Assembly (NCBI RefSeq): GCF_019802085.1
Contig: NZ_JAHVHV010000004.1
Location: 186,001-250,000, forward strand
Origin: Ferrimonas balearica
GTDB lineage: Bacteria; Pseudomonadota; Gammaproteobacteria; Enterobacterales; Shewanellaceae
Direction: 5' to 3'
Length of the DNA stretch: 64,000 nt
A program made the translations under genes and the position numbers. The notes below the pieces were generated by a model. That model saw only the letters and a list, made by a program, of their open reading frames with translations. It ran no database searches and was not told the DNA's origin. The stretch's first letter is position 1; each line of letters starts with the position of its first letter. Positions 9,259 to 17,934 of this stretch are shown in pieces.

Positions 9259-10119
9259 TTATTCCACCGCCTCGAGGCGGTCAATCAGATACTGTGGCAG
9301 CGCGAAGCTGCCGGTGTGCACCGCGGGGGTGTAGTAGCGGGTGTTAAAGCCCGCCTGGGCAAAGCGCTCAGCGATCACCTGAGTGGACAGCTGGCGCAGC
9401 TGCGCGTTATCGGAGGCCCAGGCCAGGGACATGACGCCGCCGATGTAAGTGGGCACCGGCGCGCAGTAGAAGCTGCGGTCGGCAAAAAAGGGCTTGAGGC
9501 GCGCCTTGGTGGTTTCCGCCTCGTCCGGCTGCATAAAGGGCACGCCGTTCTGGGCCACGAACACGCCGCCTTCGGTCAGGCAGTTTTTGCAGCCCTTGTA
9601 GAAATCGGACTCGAACAGGGCCTCACCGGGACCGATGGGATCGGTGCAGTCGGAGATGATCACGTCGAAGGTCTCGGTGCAGTTCATCACGAAGGCTTTG
9701 CCGTCGCTGATGACGATCTTGGCCCGCGGGTCATCGAAGGCCCCCTGGCTGTGGTTGGGCAGATACTGTTTGCACATCTCGATCACCTGAGCGTCGATCT
9801 CCACCTGGGTGACGTGCTCGACGCCGGGGTGGCGCAGCACTTCGCGCAGGATCCCGCCGTCGCCACCGCCGATGATCAGCACCCGCTTGGCGTTGCCGTG
9901 GGCCAGGATCGGCACATGGGTCAGCATCTCATGGTAGATGAACTCGTCCGCTTCGGTGGTCTGGATCACCCCATCCAGCGCCATCACCCGGCCGAAACGT
10001 TCGTTCTTAAAGATGATCAGCTCCTGATGCTCGGTGGGGGCACGAAACAGCACCTCCTCCATCTCGAACTGCTGGCCGTAGGACGGGTACAGGGTCTCCA
10101 GGTAGCGGGTATCGCTCAT
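9259..10119 (-). CDS. speE: Spermidine synthase (polyamine aminopropyltransferase)
   Basis: 286 residues starting [18 protein letters not shown], with AGGAGA before the ATG. It transfers an aminopropyl group from decarboxylated SAM to putrescine. The SAM-binding motif [18 protein letters not shown] and the catalytic-loop [13 protein letters not shown] are intact. Followed by speA in the same operon. No speD (SAM decarboxylase) is in the window, so the aminopropyl donor enzyme must be elsewhere. Confidence 0.96.
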   Translation of the reverse strand: MSDTRYLETLYPSYGQQFEMEEVLFRAPTEHQELIIFKNERFGRVMALDGVIQTTEADEFIYHEMLTHVPILAHGNAKRVLIIGGGDGGILREVLRHPGVEHVTQVEIDAQVIEMCKQYLPNHSQGAFDDPRAKIVISDGKAFVMNCTETFDVIISDCTDPIGPGEALFESDFYKGCKNCLTEGGVFVAQNGVPFMQPDEAETTKARLKPFFADRSFYCAPVPTYIGGVMSLAWASDNAQLRQLSTQVIAERFAQAGFNTRYYTPAVHTGSFALPQYLIDRLEAVE

Positions 10120-10400
10120 TGTTGTTCTCTCCTAACTGCCGCACCAGGGCGCGGGATGGGTCACAGTGACAGCATGGTTCACGGCGGTCGCCATGGCGAC
10201 GTCGTCAGTCAGATAAGAGAGCGTGTGGTTCGACGGCGGACGCCGCCCGAGGGGAGGGGATCAGGGCCGGTGGGCCGGGTGATGTGCCAGGTGCCGTGCG
10301 GTGATCTCTGCCCCACACGGCTTATGCCTCGAGAACCATACTGCCTCTTGTGTTTGGATTGACGATGTCGGCTTGCGCCAAGGCGCGCATTTATACCCCC
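10120..10400 (-). promoter_or_regulatory. Long structured speE leader with candidate 5-codon upstream ORF
   Basis: A minus-strand -10-like TATAAA lies at about 10391-10396, giving a leader of roughly 260 bases. Within it, ATG 10339 preceded by AAGAGG opens a five-codon frame (Met-Val-Leu-Glu-Ala, stop at 10322). Immediately after it GCCGTG...CACGGC can form a hairpin. Nearer speE lie the perfect palindrome GTCGCCATGGCGAC and GTCAC-A-GTGAC. Such a layout suggests translation-coupled or structural control, but it is inference only. Confidence 0.35.
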
Positions 10401-10530
10401 TTTACTGGGCAAAATCCAGCAGGGAAAAAGGGCACTAAACTCAAGGTCCGGCAATGGGTTTACGACTCGGTGTTGAGGATTTGATCCGGCGCACTGGCAA
10501 TGGCGTCAAAAATCCATAGAATAGCCATCC

Positions 10531-10554
10531 AGATGTAGAAGCCTCTACACGTTT
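10531..10554 (+). promoter_or_regulatory. Probable MetJ operator of metK (three tandem boxes)
   Basis: Three consecutive 8-mers, AGATGTAG, AAGCCTCT and ACACGTTT, match the met box AGACGTCT at 5, 5 and 6 of 8 positions, ending 28 bases before the metK ATG. MetJ with SAM binds tandem boxes to repress methionine genes, and metK is a classical member of that regulon. Confidence 0.5.
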
Positions 10555-10582
10555 TTCAGTATAGATAGACGAGAGAATTCCT

Positions 10583-11737
10583 ATGGCACGTCACCTGTTC
10601 ACTTCCGAGTCGGTGTCCGAGGGTCATCCCGATAAGATCGCGGATCAGATCTCCGACGCCGTGCTTGACGCCATCCTGGCCCAGGACCCCAAGGCCCGCG
10701 TGGCCTGCGAAACCTACGTAAAAACCGGTATGGTCATGGTGGGCGGCGAAGTCACCACCTCCGCCTGGGTGGACATCGAAGAGATCACCCGTCAGACCGT
10801 TCGCGACATCGGTTACATCCACTCCGACATGGGCTTCGATGCCGACTCCTGTGCCGTGCTGTCCGCCATCGGCAAGCAGTCCCCGGACATCAACCAGGGC
10901 GTGGACAAAGCCGACCCCCGCGAGCAGGGCGCCGGTGACCAGGGCCTGATGTTCGGCTACGCCAGCAACGAGACCGACGTGCTGATGCCGGCCCCCATCA
11001 CCTACTCTCACCGTCTGGTGAAGCGTCAGGCGGAAGTGCGCAAGAACGGCACCCTGCCCTGGCTGCGTCCGGACGCCAAGTCCCAGGTGACCTTCGCTTA
11101 CAACCCGGACGGCACCATCGCCGGCATCGACGCCGTGGTGCTCTCCACCCAGCACTGCGACACCGTGACCACCGAGGATCTGCGCGAAGGCGTGATGGAA
11201 ACCATCATCAAGCCGGTGCTGCCCCAGGAGTGGATCACCAAGGACACCAAGTTCCACATCAACCCCACCGGTCGCTTCGTGATCGGCGGTCCGATGGGCG
11301 ACTGTGGCCTGACCGGCCGTAAGATCATCGTCGACACCTACGGCGGCATGGCCCGTCACGGTGGCGGTGCCTTCTCCGGTAAGGATCCCTCCAAGGTGGA
11401 TCGCTCCGCCGCCTACGCCACCCGCTACGTGGCCAAGAACATCGTTGCCGCCGGCCTGGCGGATCGCTGTGAGATCCAGGTCTCCTACGCCATCGGCGTG
11501 GCCGAGCCGACCTCCATCAGCATCGAGACCTTCGGCACCGGCAAACTGCCGGAAGAGCAGCTGATCGCCCTGGTGCGCAAGCACTTCGATCTGCGCCCCT
11601 ACGGCCTGATCCAGATGCTGCACCTGGAGCGCCCCATCTACCAGCCGACCGCCTCCTACGGCCACTTCGGCCGGGTCGAGTTCCCCTGGGAGCAGACCGA
11701 CAAGGCCGAGGCCCTGCGCGCCGACGCCAACCTGTAA
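10583..11737 (+). CDS. metK: S-adenosylmethionine synthase
   Basis: 384 residues, identical in length to E. coli MetK. It makes SAM from methionine and ATP. All signature segments are present: [20 protein letters not shown] at the N-terminus, [12 protein letters not shown] (ATP site), and [19 protein letters not shown]. Codon use is strongly biased, as expected for a highly expressed gene. A tandem met-box array lies just upstream and a terminator directly downstream. SAM supplied here serves the many methyltransferases in this window. Confidence 0.98.
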   Translation: MARHLFTSESVSEGHPDKIADQISDAVLDAILAQDPKARVACETYVKTGMVMVGGEVTTSAWVDIEEITRQTVRDIGYIHSDMGFDADSCAVLSAIGKQSPDINQGVDKADPREQGAGDQGLMFGYASNETDVLMPAPITYSHRLVKRQAEVRKNGTLPWLRPDAKSQVTFAYNPDGTIAGIDAVVLSTQHCDTVTTEDLREGVMETIIKPVLPQEWITKDTKFHINPTGRFVIGGPMGDCGLTGRKIIVDTYGGMARHGGGAFSGKDPSKVDRSAAYATRYVAKNIVAAGLADRCEIQVSYAIGVAEPTSISIETFGTGKLPEEQLIALVRKHFDLRPYGLIQMLHLERPIYQPTASYGHFGRVEFPWEQTDKAEALRADANL

Positions 11738-11755
11738 GCCTTAAGGCCAACAGGA

Positions 11756-11783
11756 AAAAGCCCCGCTCTGGCGGGGCTTTTTT
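11756..11783. terminator. Bidirectional intrinsic terminator
   Basis: AAAAAGCCCCGC-tctg-GCGGGGCTTTTTT between convergent metK and the MFS gene. Confidence 0.9.
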
Positions 11784-11805
11784 GTGCGACTCAATCCGCT
11801 GCGGC

Positions 11806-12999
11806 TCAGTCTGCCAGCAGGGCGCCCTGGGGCTGTCGTCCCAGCCGGGCCACCGCCAGCAGCATCCCCCCGTAGAGCAGGCCACTGCCGAGGATCACCC
11901 CGTCCCAGCCCGCCTGCTCCCAACCGTAGAGCAACCAGAACCCCCCCAGGCTGCCCCCCAGGTAGTAGTGCACCAGGTAAAGGGCCGTGGCGCTGGCCTT
12001 GGCCCCCCGGGCGTGCTGGCTGACCCAGGCGTAGGCCAGGGCGTGCACCAAGAAGGCCCCGGCGCTGATCAACAAAAGCCCCAGCACCATGGCCCACACC
12101 GCCTCCACCCGGGCCAGCAGGGCCCCGGCCAGGGCCACCAGGGTGCCCACCGTCATCCCCGAGCGGGGGCCGAAACGCAGGCTCCATCGGCCGCTGAGGC
12201 GGGAGGTCAGGGTGCCGGTGAGGTAGCAGAGGAAGATCAGCGAGACCAGGGCCACCGGCAGTTGATGAGGGGGCGCCACCAGGCGAAAGCCCATCACCGA
12301 GAACTGGTTTACGAACAGGGCAAAGTTGAGCCCGCCCAGTAGCATGGCCCACCAGAGGAGGGGGCTTTTCAGGTGGGCCAGGGCGTCCTGGCAGCGTCGA
12401 CCAAAGGGCGCCGGGCTCGGCGTAAAACGCCGCGGCGCCGGTAGCCAACGCCACACCAGGGCGGTGCCCACGGCGGTGGCCAGGGCCAGCCCCAGGGTCG
12501 CACTCTTCCAGCCCAGCCAATCCCCCACCATGCCGCCGTACACCCGACCGAGGATCCCGCCCAGGGAGTTGGCCGCCACATAGGCCCCCACCGCCAGCGC
12601 CAGGGCCACCGGCGAAAACTCCTCCGCCATGTAGGCCACGGCGACCGCCACAAACCCGGCCAGCACCACCCCCATCAGGCCCCTCAACAGGGCCAGCTGG
12701 ACCAGATCACTGACCAGGGCCTGGGCCACCCCCAGCACCGGCAGCAGCGCCAGGCTGAGCAGCAAGGTGGCGCGCCGACCCCAGCGCTCCGACATCAGCG
12801 CCCAGGGCACCAGGGTCAGGGCCAACCCCAGGGTGGTGGCGGCGTGAACCCAGTTGGCCTGAGTCGAGGGCACGGCAAACTGGGTCGCCAGCGCCGGCAG
12901 CAGGGGCTGGAACAGGTAGAGGTTGGCAAACACCAGCAGGGAGCCCAGGGCCAGGGCGCGGCTGGCCCGGCGGTAGTCGGGGGTGCCCGGTTCGATCAT
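11806..12999 (-). CDS. MFS transporter, YnfM-like
   Basis: 397 residues from ATG 12999, with about 12 hydrophobic segments typical of the major facilitator superfamily. The loop 2-3 motif reads SERWGRRATLL, and the start region (PGTPDYRRASRALALGSLLVFANLYLFQP) resembles E. coli YnfM, a putative drug or arabinose exporter. The frame stays open to an upstream ATG at 13083; neither start has a convincing RBS, and I chose 12999 because homology begins there. Substrate unknown. It is the only gene in its transcription unit. Confidence 0.85.
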   Translation of the reverse strand: MIEPGTPDYRRASRALALGSLLVFANLYLFQPLLPALATQFAVPSTQANWVHAATTLGLALTLVPWALMSERWGRRATLLLSLALLPVLGVAQALVSDLVQLALLRGLMGVVLAGFVAVAVAYMAEEFSPVALALAVGAYVAANSLGGILGRVYGGMVGDWLGWKSATLGLALATAVGTALVWRWLPAPRRFTPSPAPFGRRCQDALAHLKSPLLWWAMLLGGLNFALFVNQFSVMGFRLVAPPHQLPVALVSLIFLCYLTGTLTSRLSGRWSLRFGPRSGMTVGTLVALAGALLARVEAVWAMVLGLLLISAGAFLVHALAYAWVSQHARGAKASATALYLVHYYLGGSLGGFWLLYGWEQAGWDGVILGSGLLYGGMLLAVARLGRQPQGALLAD

Positions 13000-13161
13000 G
13001 AAAACGCTCGGTACATCGCAGTATGCCGCCACCATAGCAACGGCACCGGGTCGGTTGGAAATAGCGAAACCCTCGGTTTTCATAGGGCTTTTTTATCAGG
13101 GCGGCGAGATGCCGTGGCTATGCTATACCTGTCGGGTCGCCGAAAAAGCGGGAGGCGAACG

Positions 13162-13401
13162 ATGAGCGAACTCTACCAGGCCCACGACATCAACTACCGG
13201 GGCGAGCAATCCGGGGTGCACAACTGGATGACCCAGGATGGCCAAAGCTTCTACTGGCACCCAGACTGGCTGCACATCGCCGAGGACCAGACCGGCAAGT
13301 CGGTGAAGCTGCCCCTGTCCCTGGCCCCGGGGGAGAGCCCTCAGAAGCACCACGCCATCCAGGCGATCCTGCACTTTCTCAACGCCCCCTCAGACCCCTG
13401 A
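13162..13401 (+). CDS. Small conserved-looking protein of unknown function
   Basis: 79 residues starting at ATG 13162 with a perfect GGAGG seven bases upstream. The sequence MSELYQAHDINYRGEQSG then VHNWMTQDGQSFYWHPDWLH is aromatic-rich, hydrophilic overall and lacks a signal peptide. GC at third positions is high as in neighbouring genes. Divergent from the MFS gene. No family recognised. Confidence 0.8.
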   Translation: MSELYQAHDINYRGEQSGVHNWMTQDGQSFYWHPDWLHIAEDQTGKSVKLPLSLAPGESPQKHHAIQAILHFLNAPSDP

Positions 13402-13506
13402 CCCCGGGTCGGTAAGCCCCCCTTACCCGGCCGGATTTCTTTTGCTTCTTGAATTCATAACCACTAAATTTCAAAGAGCTATAACTCAATTTTGACAAGG
13501 ATTGCC

Positions 13507-14661
13507 ATGAAGCCCCTAGCCACCCTGGCCGCCCTGGTGCTGGCCAGCGCCCCGGCCCTGTCCGCCGCCTTTCCCACCGACGTCGAAGAGCAGCGCCTGC
13601 CCCAGGCCCAGGCCGAACTCGGCACCGAGGTCACCCAGCGTTACCAGGCCCAGGTCGAGGCACTGCTGGCCCGCTACGAAGCGGACCGGGACGAGTTGAC
13701 CGTCACCCGCAAGGTGGCCGAGGACGGCAACGCCCTGTGGCGCGCGGCGGTGGCGGACGTCCAATCCGGTCACCTGGACGACCGCAGCCTCTACTGGGGC
13801 CGCCTGGCCGCCCGGGCGGAGCTGAAGCAACGGGATCCCGCCTTCCCCATCGCCGACTGGCAACGGGGGATCCTGCTGGACACCCTGGAGAAGGCCTCCC
13901 GGGGGATGAGCGACATCCAGTTCGATGAGGCCAGCCAGCTGCGGGTGCTGCTGACCGGTTTCGACCCCTTCCTGCTGGACAGGGACATCACCCAGTCCAA
14001 CCCCTCCGGCCTGGCCGCCCTGGCACTGGATGGCAAGCGCTGGCAGGTCAACGGTCGCCAGGCGCAGATCGAGACCGTGATGATCCCGGTGCGATTCGAG
14101 GATTTCGACCAGGGGCTGGTGGAGGCGCTGCTGACCCCCTACCTGCGGGACAACAAGGTGGACCTGGTGGTCACCGTCTCCATGGGCCGTGACCACTTCG
14201 ATCTGGAGCGTTACCCCGGCCGCAACCGCAGCGCCAGCGCCCCGGACAACCTCAACGTGCTGACCGGCGCCAGCAAGCAGCAGCCCCTGCCGCCGAAACT
14301 GGATGGTCACACCCTGAACGGACCGGAGTTCGTCGAGTTCAGCCTGCCGGTGGCCGCCATGCAGAAGGCCGAGGGCCCCTGGCAGGTGCTGGACAACCGC
14401 ACCGTCACCACCACCGCCGGCACCCAGGAGGCCAAGCACCTCTATGGCCTGCAAAGCAGCGTCTCGGTGGAGGGCTCCGGCGGCGGTTATCTCTCCAACG
14501 AGATCAGCTACCGCAGCATCCTGCTCAAGGAGCTGCTGGAGAGTCGGGTGCCCCTGGGCCACATCCACACCCCGCGGATCACCGGCCACGACCCCAAGCA
14601 GGAAGCGGCCATCGTCGAGCAGCTCGAAGCGATGCTGGACCTGGGCCTGCGTGCCCTTTAA
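13507..14661 (+). CDS. Secreted pyroglutamyl-peptidase I-like protein (peptidase C15 fold) with Cys-to-Ser active site
   Basis: 384 residues from ATG 13507, preceded by AAGGA. Residues 1-20 are a signal peptide (…ASAPALSA|AFP). From residue 146 the protein follows pyroglutamyl peptidase I: LLTGFDPF (149-155), NPSG (165-168), VTVSMGRDHFDLER with the catalytic Glu at 234, and GHIHTP with the catalytic His at 354. The catalytic-Cys motif FVCN of classical enzymes reads YLSN here, placing Ser at 330. The family normally is cytosolic, about 215 residues and a Cys peptidase. This one is exported, has a 120-residue N-terminal extension and a Ser nucleophile or a dead site. Not in an obvious operon. 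Confidence 0.8.
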   Translation: MKPLATLAALVLASAPALSAAFPTDVEEQRLPQAQAELGTEVTQRYQAQVEALLARYEADRDELTVTRKVAEDGNALWRAAVADVQSGHLDDRSLYWGRLAARAELKQRDPAFPIADWQRGILLDTLEKASRGMSDIQFDEASQLRVLLTGFDPFLLDRDITQSNPSGLAALALDGKRWQVNGRQAQIETVMIPVRFEDFDQGLVEALLTPYLRDNKVDLVVTVSMGRDHFDLERYPGRNRSASAPDNLNVLTGASKQQPLPPKLDGHTLNGPEFVEFSLPVAAMQKAEGPWQVLDNRTVTTTAGTQEAKHLYGLQSSVSVEGSGGGYLSNEISYRSILLKELLESRVPLGHIHTPRITGHDPKQEAAIVEQLEAMLDLGLRAL

Positions 14662-14725
14662 CCCTGCCGATGGACAGGGACGCAAGGCTTTGTATACTGG
14701 CGCGGTTAAGCCAATCGGAGTCCCC

Positions 14726-15214
14726 ATGTCCCTGTCCCCCTCCCTGCACCAGGCCCTGCTCAGTGCCGTGGCCGACTGCTACGCCCTGGCGGAGCAGCGC
14801 CTCGGCCGGGCGTTCGAGCGCCCCGAGATCAGCCTGGCGATGCGGGGGCAGAGCGCCGGAGCCGCCCACCCGACCCAGAACCGGCTGAGGTTCAACCCGG
14901 TGCTCCTGGCGGAGAACCCCGAGGCCTTCCTCAAGGAGGTGGTGCCCCACGAGGTGGCCCACCTACTGGTGTGGCACTGCCACGGCAAGGTGGCCCCCCA
15001 CGGTCGCCAGTGGCAGGGGATGATGCGGGATCTTTTCGGCCTGGAGCCCCGCACCCGTCATTCGTTCGATCTGGCCAGTGTGGCCCCCAGGACCTGGCCC
15101 TACCGCTGCGACTGCCAAAGTCACCAGTTGACGGTGCGGCGCCACAACAAGGTGCAGCGGGGCCAGGCCCGCTACCTGTGTAAAGCCTGCGGCAGCGCGT
15201 TAAAGCCCGCCTGA
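14726..15214 (+). CDS. sprT: SprT-family zinc metalloprotease-like protein
   Basis: 162 residues from ATG 14726 with GGAG upstream. The zinc motif HEVAHLLVWH (HExxH) lies near residue 75 and is followed by HGRQWQGMM. The C-terminal zinc ribbon has YRCDCQSHQLT and YLCKACGSALKPA. This is the bacterial SprT/Spartan-like family, of unsettled function in bacteria. It opens the conserved gammaproteobacterial run sprT-endA-rsmE-gshB. Confidence 0.92.
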   Translation: MSLSPSLHQALLSAVADCYALAEQRLGRAFERPEISLAMRGQSAGAAHPTQNRLRFNPVLLAENPEAFLKEVVPHEVAHLLVWHCHGKVAPHGRQWQGMMRDLFGLEPRTRHSFDLASVAPRTWPYRCDCQSHQLTVRRHNKVQRGQARYLCKACGSALKPA

Positions 15215-15254
15215 CTCCCGAGTTTCCCACCCCACCCATTCGTTGTTGTCGTTG

Positions 15255-15944
15255 ATGTTAAGACCCCTGCTGTTCCTGCTGGCCCTGGTGGCCGCCCCGG
15301 CCCTGTCCGCCCCCACCAGCTTCAGCCAGGCCAAGCGCCTGATGTTTGAGCTCTATACCGGCCCTCTGGCCGCCACCAGCCTCTACTGCGGCTGCCCCTT
15401 CGAGGCCCAGGGCCGCAAGTTGGTGCCAGACCTGAATCAGTGCGGTTACCAGGTGCGCAAGCAACCGGTGCGAGCCAACCGCATCGAGTGGGAGCACGTG
15501 GTGCCCGCCTGGCAGTTCGGCCACCAGCGCCAGTGCTGGCAAAACGGCGGTCGCAGCCAGTGCGCCAAGGACCCGGTCTTTCGCGCCATGGAGGCGGATC
15601 TGCACAACCTCTACCCGGCCATCGGCGAGGTCAACGGCGATCGCTCCAACTACCGGCTCACCGTCTGGGGTGGCGAGCCGAACCAGTACGGCCAGTGCCA
15701 GATGCTGGTGGATTTCAAGGGGCGGCGGGCCCAGCCCCCCATGGCCGCCCGCGGGCCGGTGGCCCGGGCCACCCTCTACATGGCCGGGCAGTACGATTTG
15801 CGCCTGTCCGAGTCGCAGGAAAAACTGATGCACTCTTGGCATACTATGTACCCGGCGGACGAGGCGGAGTGCCAGCGGCATCGCCTGGTCAGCCAGCGGC
15901 AGGGCCACGACAACCCCTTTACCGCCGAACAGTGCAACCCCTGA
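15255..15944 (+). CDS. endA: Periplasmic endonuclease I
   Basis: 229 residues from ATG 15255, with a signal peptide ending about ALSA|PTSF. It cuts double-stranded DNA nonspecifically in the periplasm. The NucM/EndA motifs are intact: [12 protein letters not shown] with the metal/catalytic His, [20 protein letters not shown], and paired Cys residues (YCGCPF, QRQCWQ, QCAKD) for disulphides. The RBS is poor, so translation may depend on sprT, 40 bases upstream. Confidence 0.95.
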   Translation: MLRPLLFLLALVAAPALSAPTSFSQAKRLMFELYTGPLAATSLYCGCPFEAQGRKLVPDLNQCGYQVRKQPVRANRIEWEHVVPAWQFGHQRQCWQNGGRSQCAKDPVFRAMEADLHNLYPAIGEVNGDRSNYRLTVWGGEPNQYGQCQMLVDFKGRRAQPPMAARGPVARATLYMAGQYDLRLSESQEKLMHSWHTMYPADEAECQRHRLVSQRQGHDNPFTAEQCNP

Positions 15945-15957
15945 AGCGGAACCCTCT

Positions 15958-16689
15958 ATGCGCGTACCACGGATCTACCAACCCTCTCCCCTGGCCCCGG
16001 GCCACAGCCTCGATCTGGACGACGACGGCAGCAACCACGTCGGTCGGGTGCTGCGGATGCAGCCGGGCCAGGCACTGATGCTGTTCAACGGCGACGGCCA
16101 GCAATACCCGGCGCTCATCGACGAGGCGGGAAAGAAGCGGGTGCGGGTGACGGTCCAATCGATGGAGGCCCAGGACTCGGAGTCCCCCCTGGCGCTGCAC
16201 CTGGGGCAGGTGATCTCCCGGGGGGAGAAGATGGAGTTCACCATCCAGAAGTCGGTGGAACTGGGGGTGGCCAGCATCACCCCGCTGTGGTCGGAGCGCT
16301 GCGGGGTCAAGCTCTCCGGCGACCGGCTGGACAAGAAGGTGGCCCAGTGGCAGAAGATCGCCATCGCCGCCTGCGAGCAGTGCGGCCGCAACCGGGTGCC
16401 CGAGATCCGGCCGGTGATGCGGCTCGAGCCCTGGCTCACCGAGCCCTTCGAGGGCCTCAAGCTCAATCTGCACCCCCGCGCCCCTTACAGCATCAACACC
16501 CTGCCGGAGCCGGTAACGGCGCTGCGGCTGCTGATCGGACCGGAGGGCGGCCTCTCCGACGAGGAGATCCGCACCGCCCGGGACCAGGGTTTTACTGATA
16601 TTCTTTTGGGGCCCCGGGTGCTGCGCACCGAAACCGCGGCCCTGACCGCCATAACGGCATTGCAGGTTCGCTTTGGCGACCTTGGATAA
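15958..16689 (+). CDS. rsmE: 16S rRNA m3U1498 methyltransferase
   Basis: 243 residues, the usual RsmE length. N-terminal PUA-like RNA-binding region begins [12 protein letters not shown], and the SPOUT methyltransferase domain shows [19 protein letters not shown] and the knot motif [13 protein letters not shown] followed by [16 protein letters not shown]. It methylates U1498 in the small-subunit decoding centre using SAM. Starts 13 bases after endA and ends 10 bases before gshB. Confidence 0.97.
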   Translation: MRVPRIYQPSPLAPGHSLDLDDDGSNHVGRVLRMQPGQALMLFNGDGQQYPALIDEAGKKRVRVTVQSMEAQDSESPLALHLGQVISRGEKMEFTIQKSVELGVASITPLWSERCGVKLSGDRLDKKVAQWQKIAIAACEQCGRNRVPEIRPVMRLEPWLTEPFEGLKLNLHPRAPYSINTLPEPVTALRLLIGPEGGLSDEEIRTARDQGFTDILLGPRVLRTETAALTAITALQVRFGDLG

Positions 16690-16699
16690 GGAGTCCAGG

Positions 16700-17644
16700 A
16701 TGATCAAGCTTGGCATCGTGATGGATCCCATCGCGGGCATCAACATCAAGAAAGACACCAGTTTCGCCTTCCTGCTGGAAGCCCAGCGCCGGGGCTACGC
16801 CCTGCACTACATGGAGATGGCGGATCTCTACCTGGACCGGGGCGAAGCCCGGGCCCGGATGCAGCCGCTGACGGTGGAGGAGAACCCGGAGCAGTGGTAC
16901 CAGCTGGGTGACGCCGTGGATCAACCCCTGGCGGAACTGGACGTGATCCTGATGCGCAAGGATCCGCCCTTCGATACCGAGTACATCTACGCCACCTACA
17001 TGCTGGAGCGGGCGGAGGAGCAGGGGACGCTGATCGTCAACAAGCCCCAGAGCCTGCGGGACTGCAACGAGAAGCTGTTCACCGCCTGGTTTGCCGAGCA
17101 CACTCCGGACACCCTGGTGACCCGCAGCGCCGAGCGGATCCGCGCCTTCCACGCCGAGCACGGCGACATCATCATCAAGCCGCTGGACGGCATGGGCGGG
17201 GCCTACATCTTCCGGGTGCACGCCGATGGCCACAACCTGGGGGTGATCATCGAGGTGCTGACCAACCACGGTAAGAACTACACCATGGTGCAGAAGTTCA
17301 TCCCCGAGATCACCGCCGGCGACAAACGGATCCTGGTGGTGGACGGCGAGCCGGTGCCCTACTGCCTGGCCCGCATCCCCCAGGGGGGCGAGACCCGGGG
17401 CAACCTGGCCGCCGGTGGCCGGGGCGTGGCCCAGCCGCTGTCCGACAGCGATCGTCGCATCGCCGAGGCGGTGGCACCGGAGCTGAAAAAGCGCGGGCTC
17501 ATCTTTGTGGGCCTGGACGTCATCGGCGATCGCCTTACCGAGGTCAACGTCACGAGCCCCACCTGCGTGCGGGAGATTGAAGCGGCCTACGACATCAACA
17601 TCGCCGGCCACCTGATGGACGCCATCGAGCGGCGCCTGTCGTGA
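16700..17644 (+). CDS. gshB: Glutathione synthetase
   Basis: 315 residues from ATG 16700, with AAGGAG upstream; E. coli GshB has 316. It adds glycine to gamma-glutamylcysteine using ATP. ATP-grasp features are clear: IIIKPLDGMGGAYIFRV (the ATP lysine and flexible loop), NLAAGGRGVAQPLS, and the metal-binding TEVNVTSPTCVREIE. In E. coli and Shewanella yqgE and yqgF follow; here a small secreted protein follows instead, overlapping by four bases. Confidence 0.97.
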   Translation: MIKLGIVMDPIAGINIKKDTSFAFLLEAQRRGYALHYMEMADLYLDRGEARARMQPLTVEENPEQWYQLGDAVDQPLAELDVILMRKDPPFDTEYIYATYMLERAEEQGTLIVNKPQSLRDCNEKLFTAWFAEHTPDTLVTRSAERIRAFHAEHGDIIIKPLDGMGGAYIFRVHADGHNLGVIIEVLTNHGKNYTMVQKFIPEITAGDKRILVVDGEPVPYCLARIPQGGETRGNLAAGGRGVAQPLSDSDRRIAEAVAPELKKRGLIFVGLDVIGDRLTEVNVTSPTCVREIEAAYDINIAGHLMDAIERRLS

Positions 17645-17934
17645 TCCGGCCGGTGGCGCTCCTGCTGGGGCTGTTGGCGGCCCCGGCATTGGCCCAGCCC
17701 TGCCTGCAGGCCCCCTGGCGGGACAGCCCCTGCCCCAACCTGATGTACCAGGCGGTGAACGGTGAGGAGGGGGCGCGGATGCTGTGCGTCTGCCAGCCGG
17801 ATTTTGCCCACCTGCAGAAGGTGCCGGAAACCGCGGCGGGACAGACCCTGAGGGTCAAGGAGCTGGAGCGGATCGCCGCCAGTTACAACCTGTCGGACTC
17901 GGAACTGCGTCAGGCCCTGCGTCTGGCGGATTAG
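17641..17934 (+). CDS. Small secreted protein of unknown function, translationally coupled to gshB
   Basis: 97 residues beginning at a GTG at 17641 that overlaps the gshB stop (GTGA). A signal peptide ends about ALA|QPCL. The mature part has four Cys (CLQAPWRDSPC and CVC), suggesting disulphides, followed by a helical C-terminus. Composition and frame match neighbouring genes. Its last four bases overlap the convergent GGDEF-EAL gene. No family recognised; coupling to gshB may be positional only. Confidence 0.75.
   Translation: MIRPVALLLGLLAAPALAQPCLQAPWRDSPCPNLMYQAVNGEEGARMLCVCQPDFAHLQKVPETAAGQTLRVKELERIAASYNLSDSELRQALRLAD

Noticed and set aside
7588-10362. A 924-codon open frame on the plus strand
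   Set aside because: Shadow of speA and speE, which have complete active-site motifs on the minus strand.
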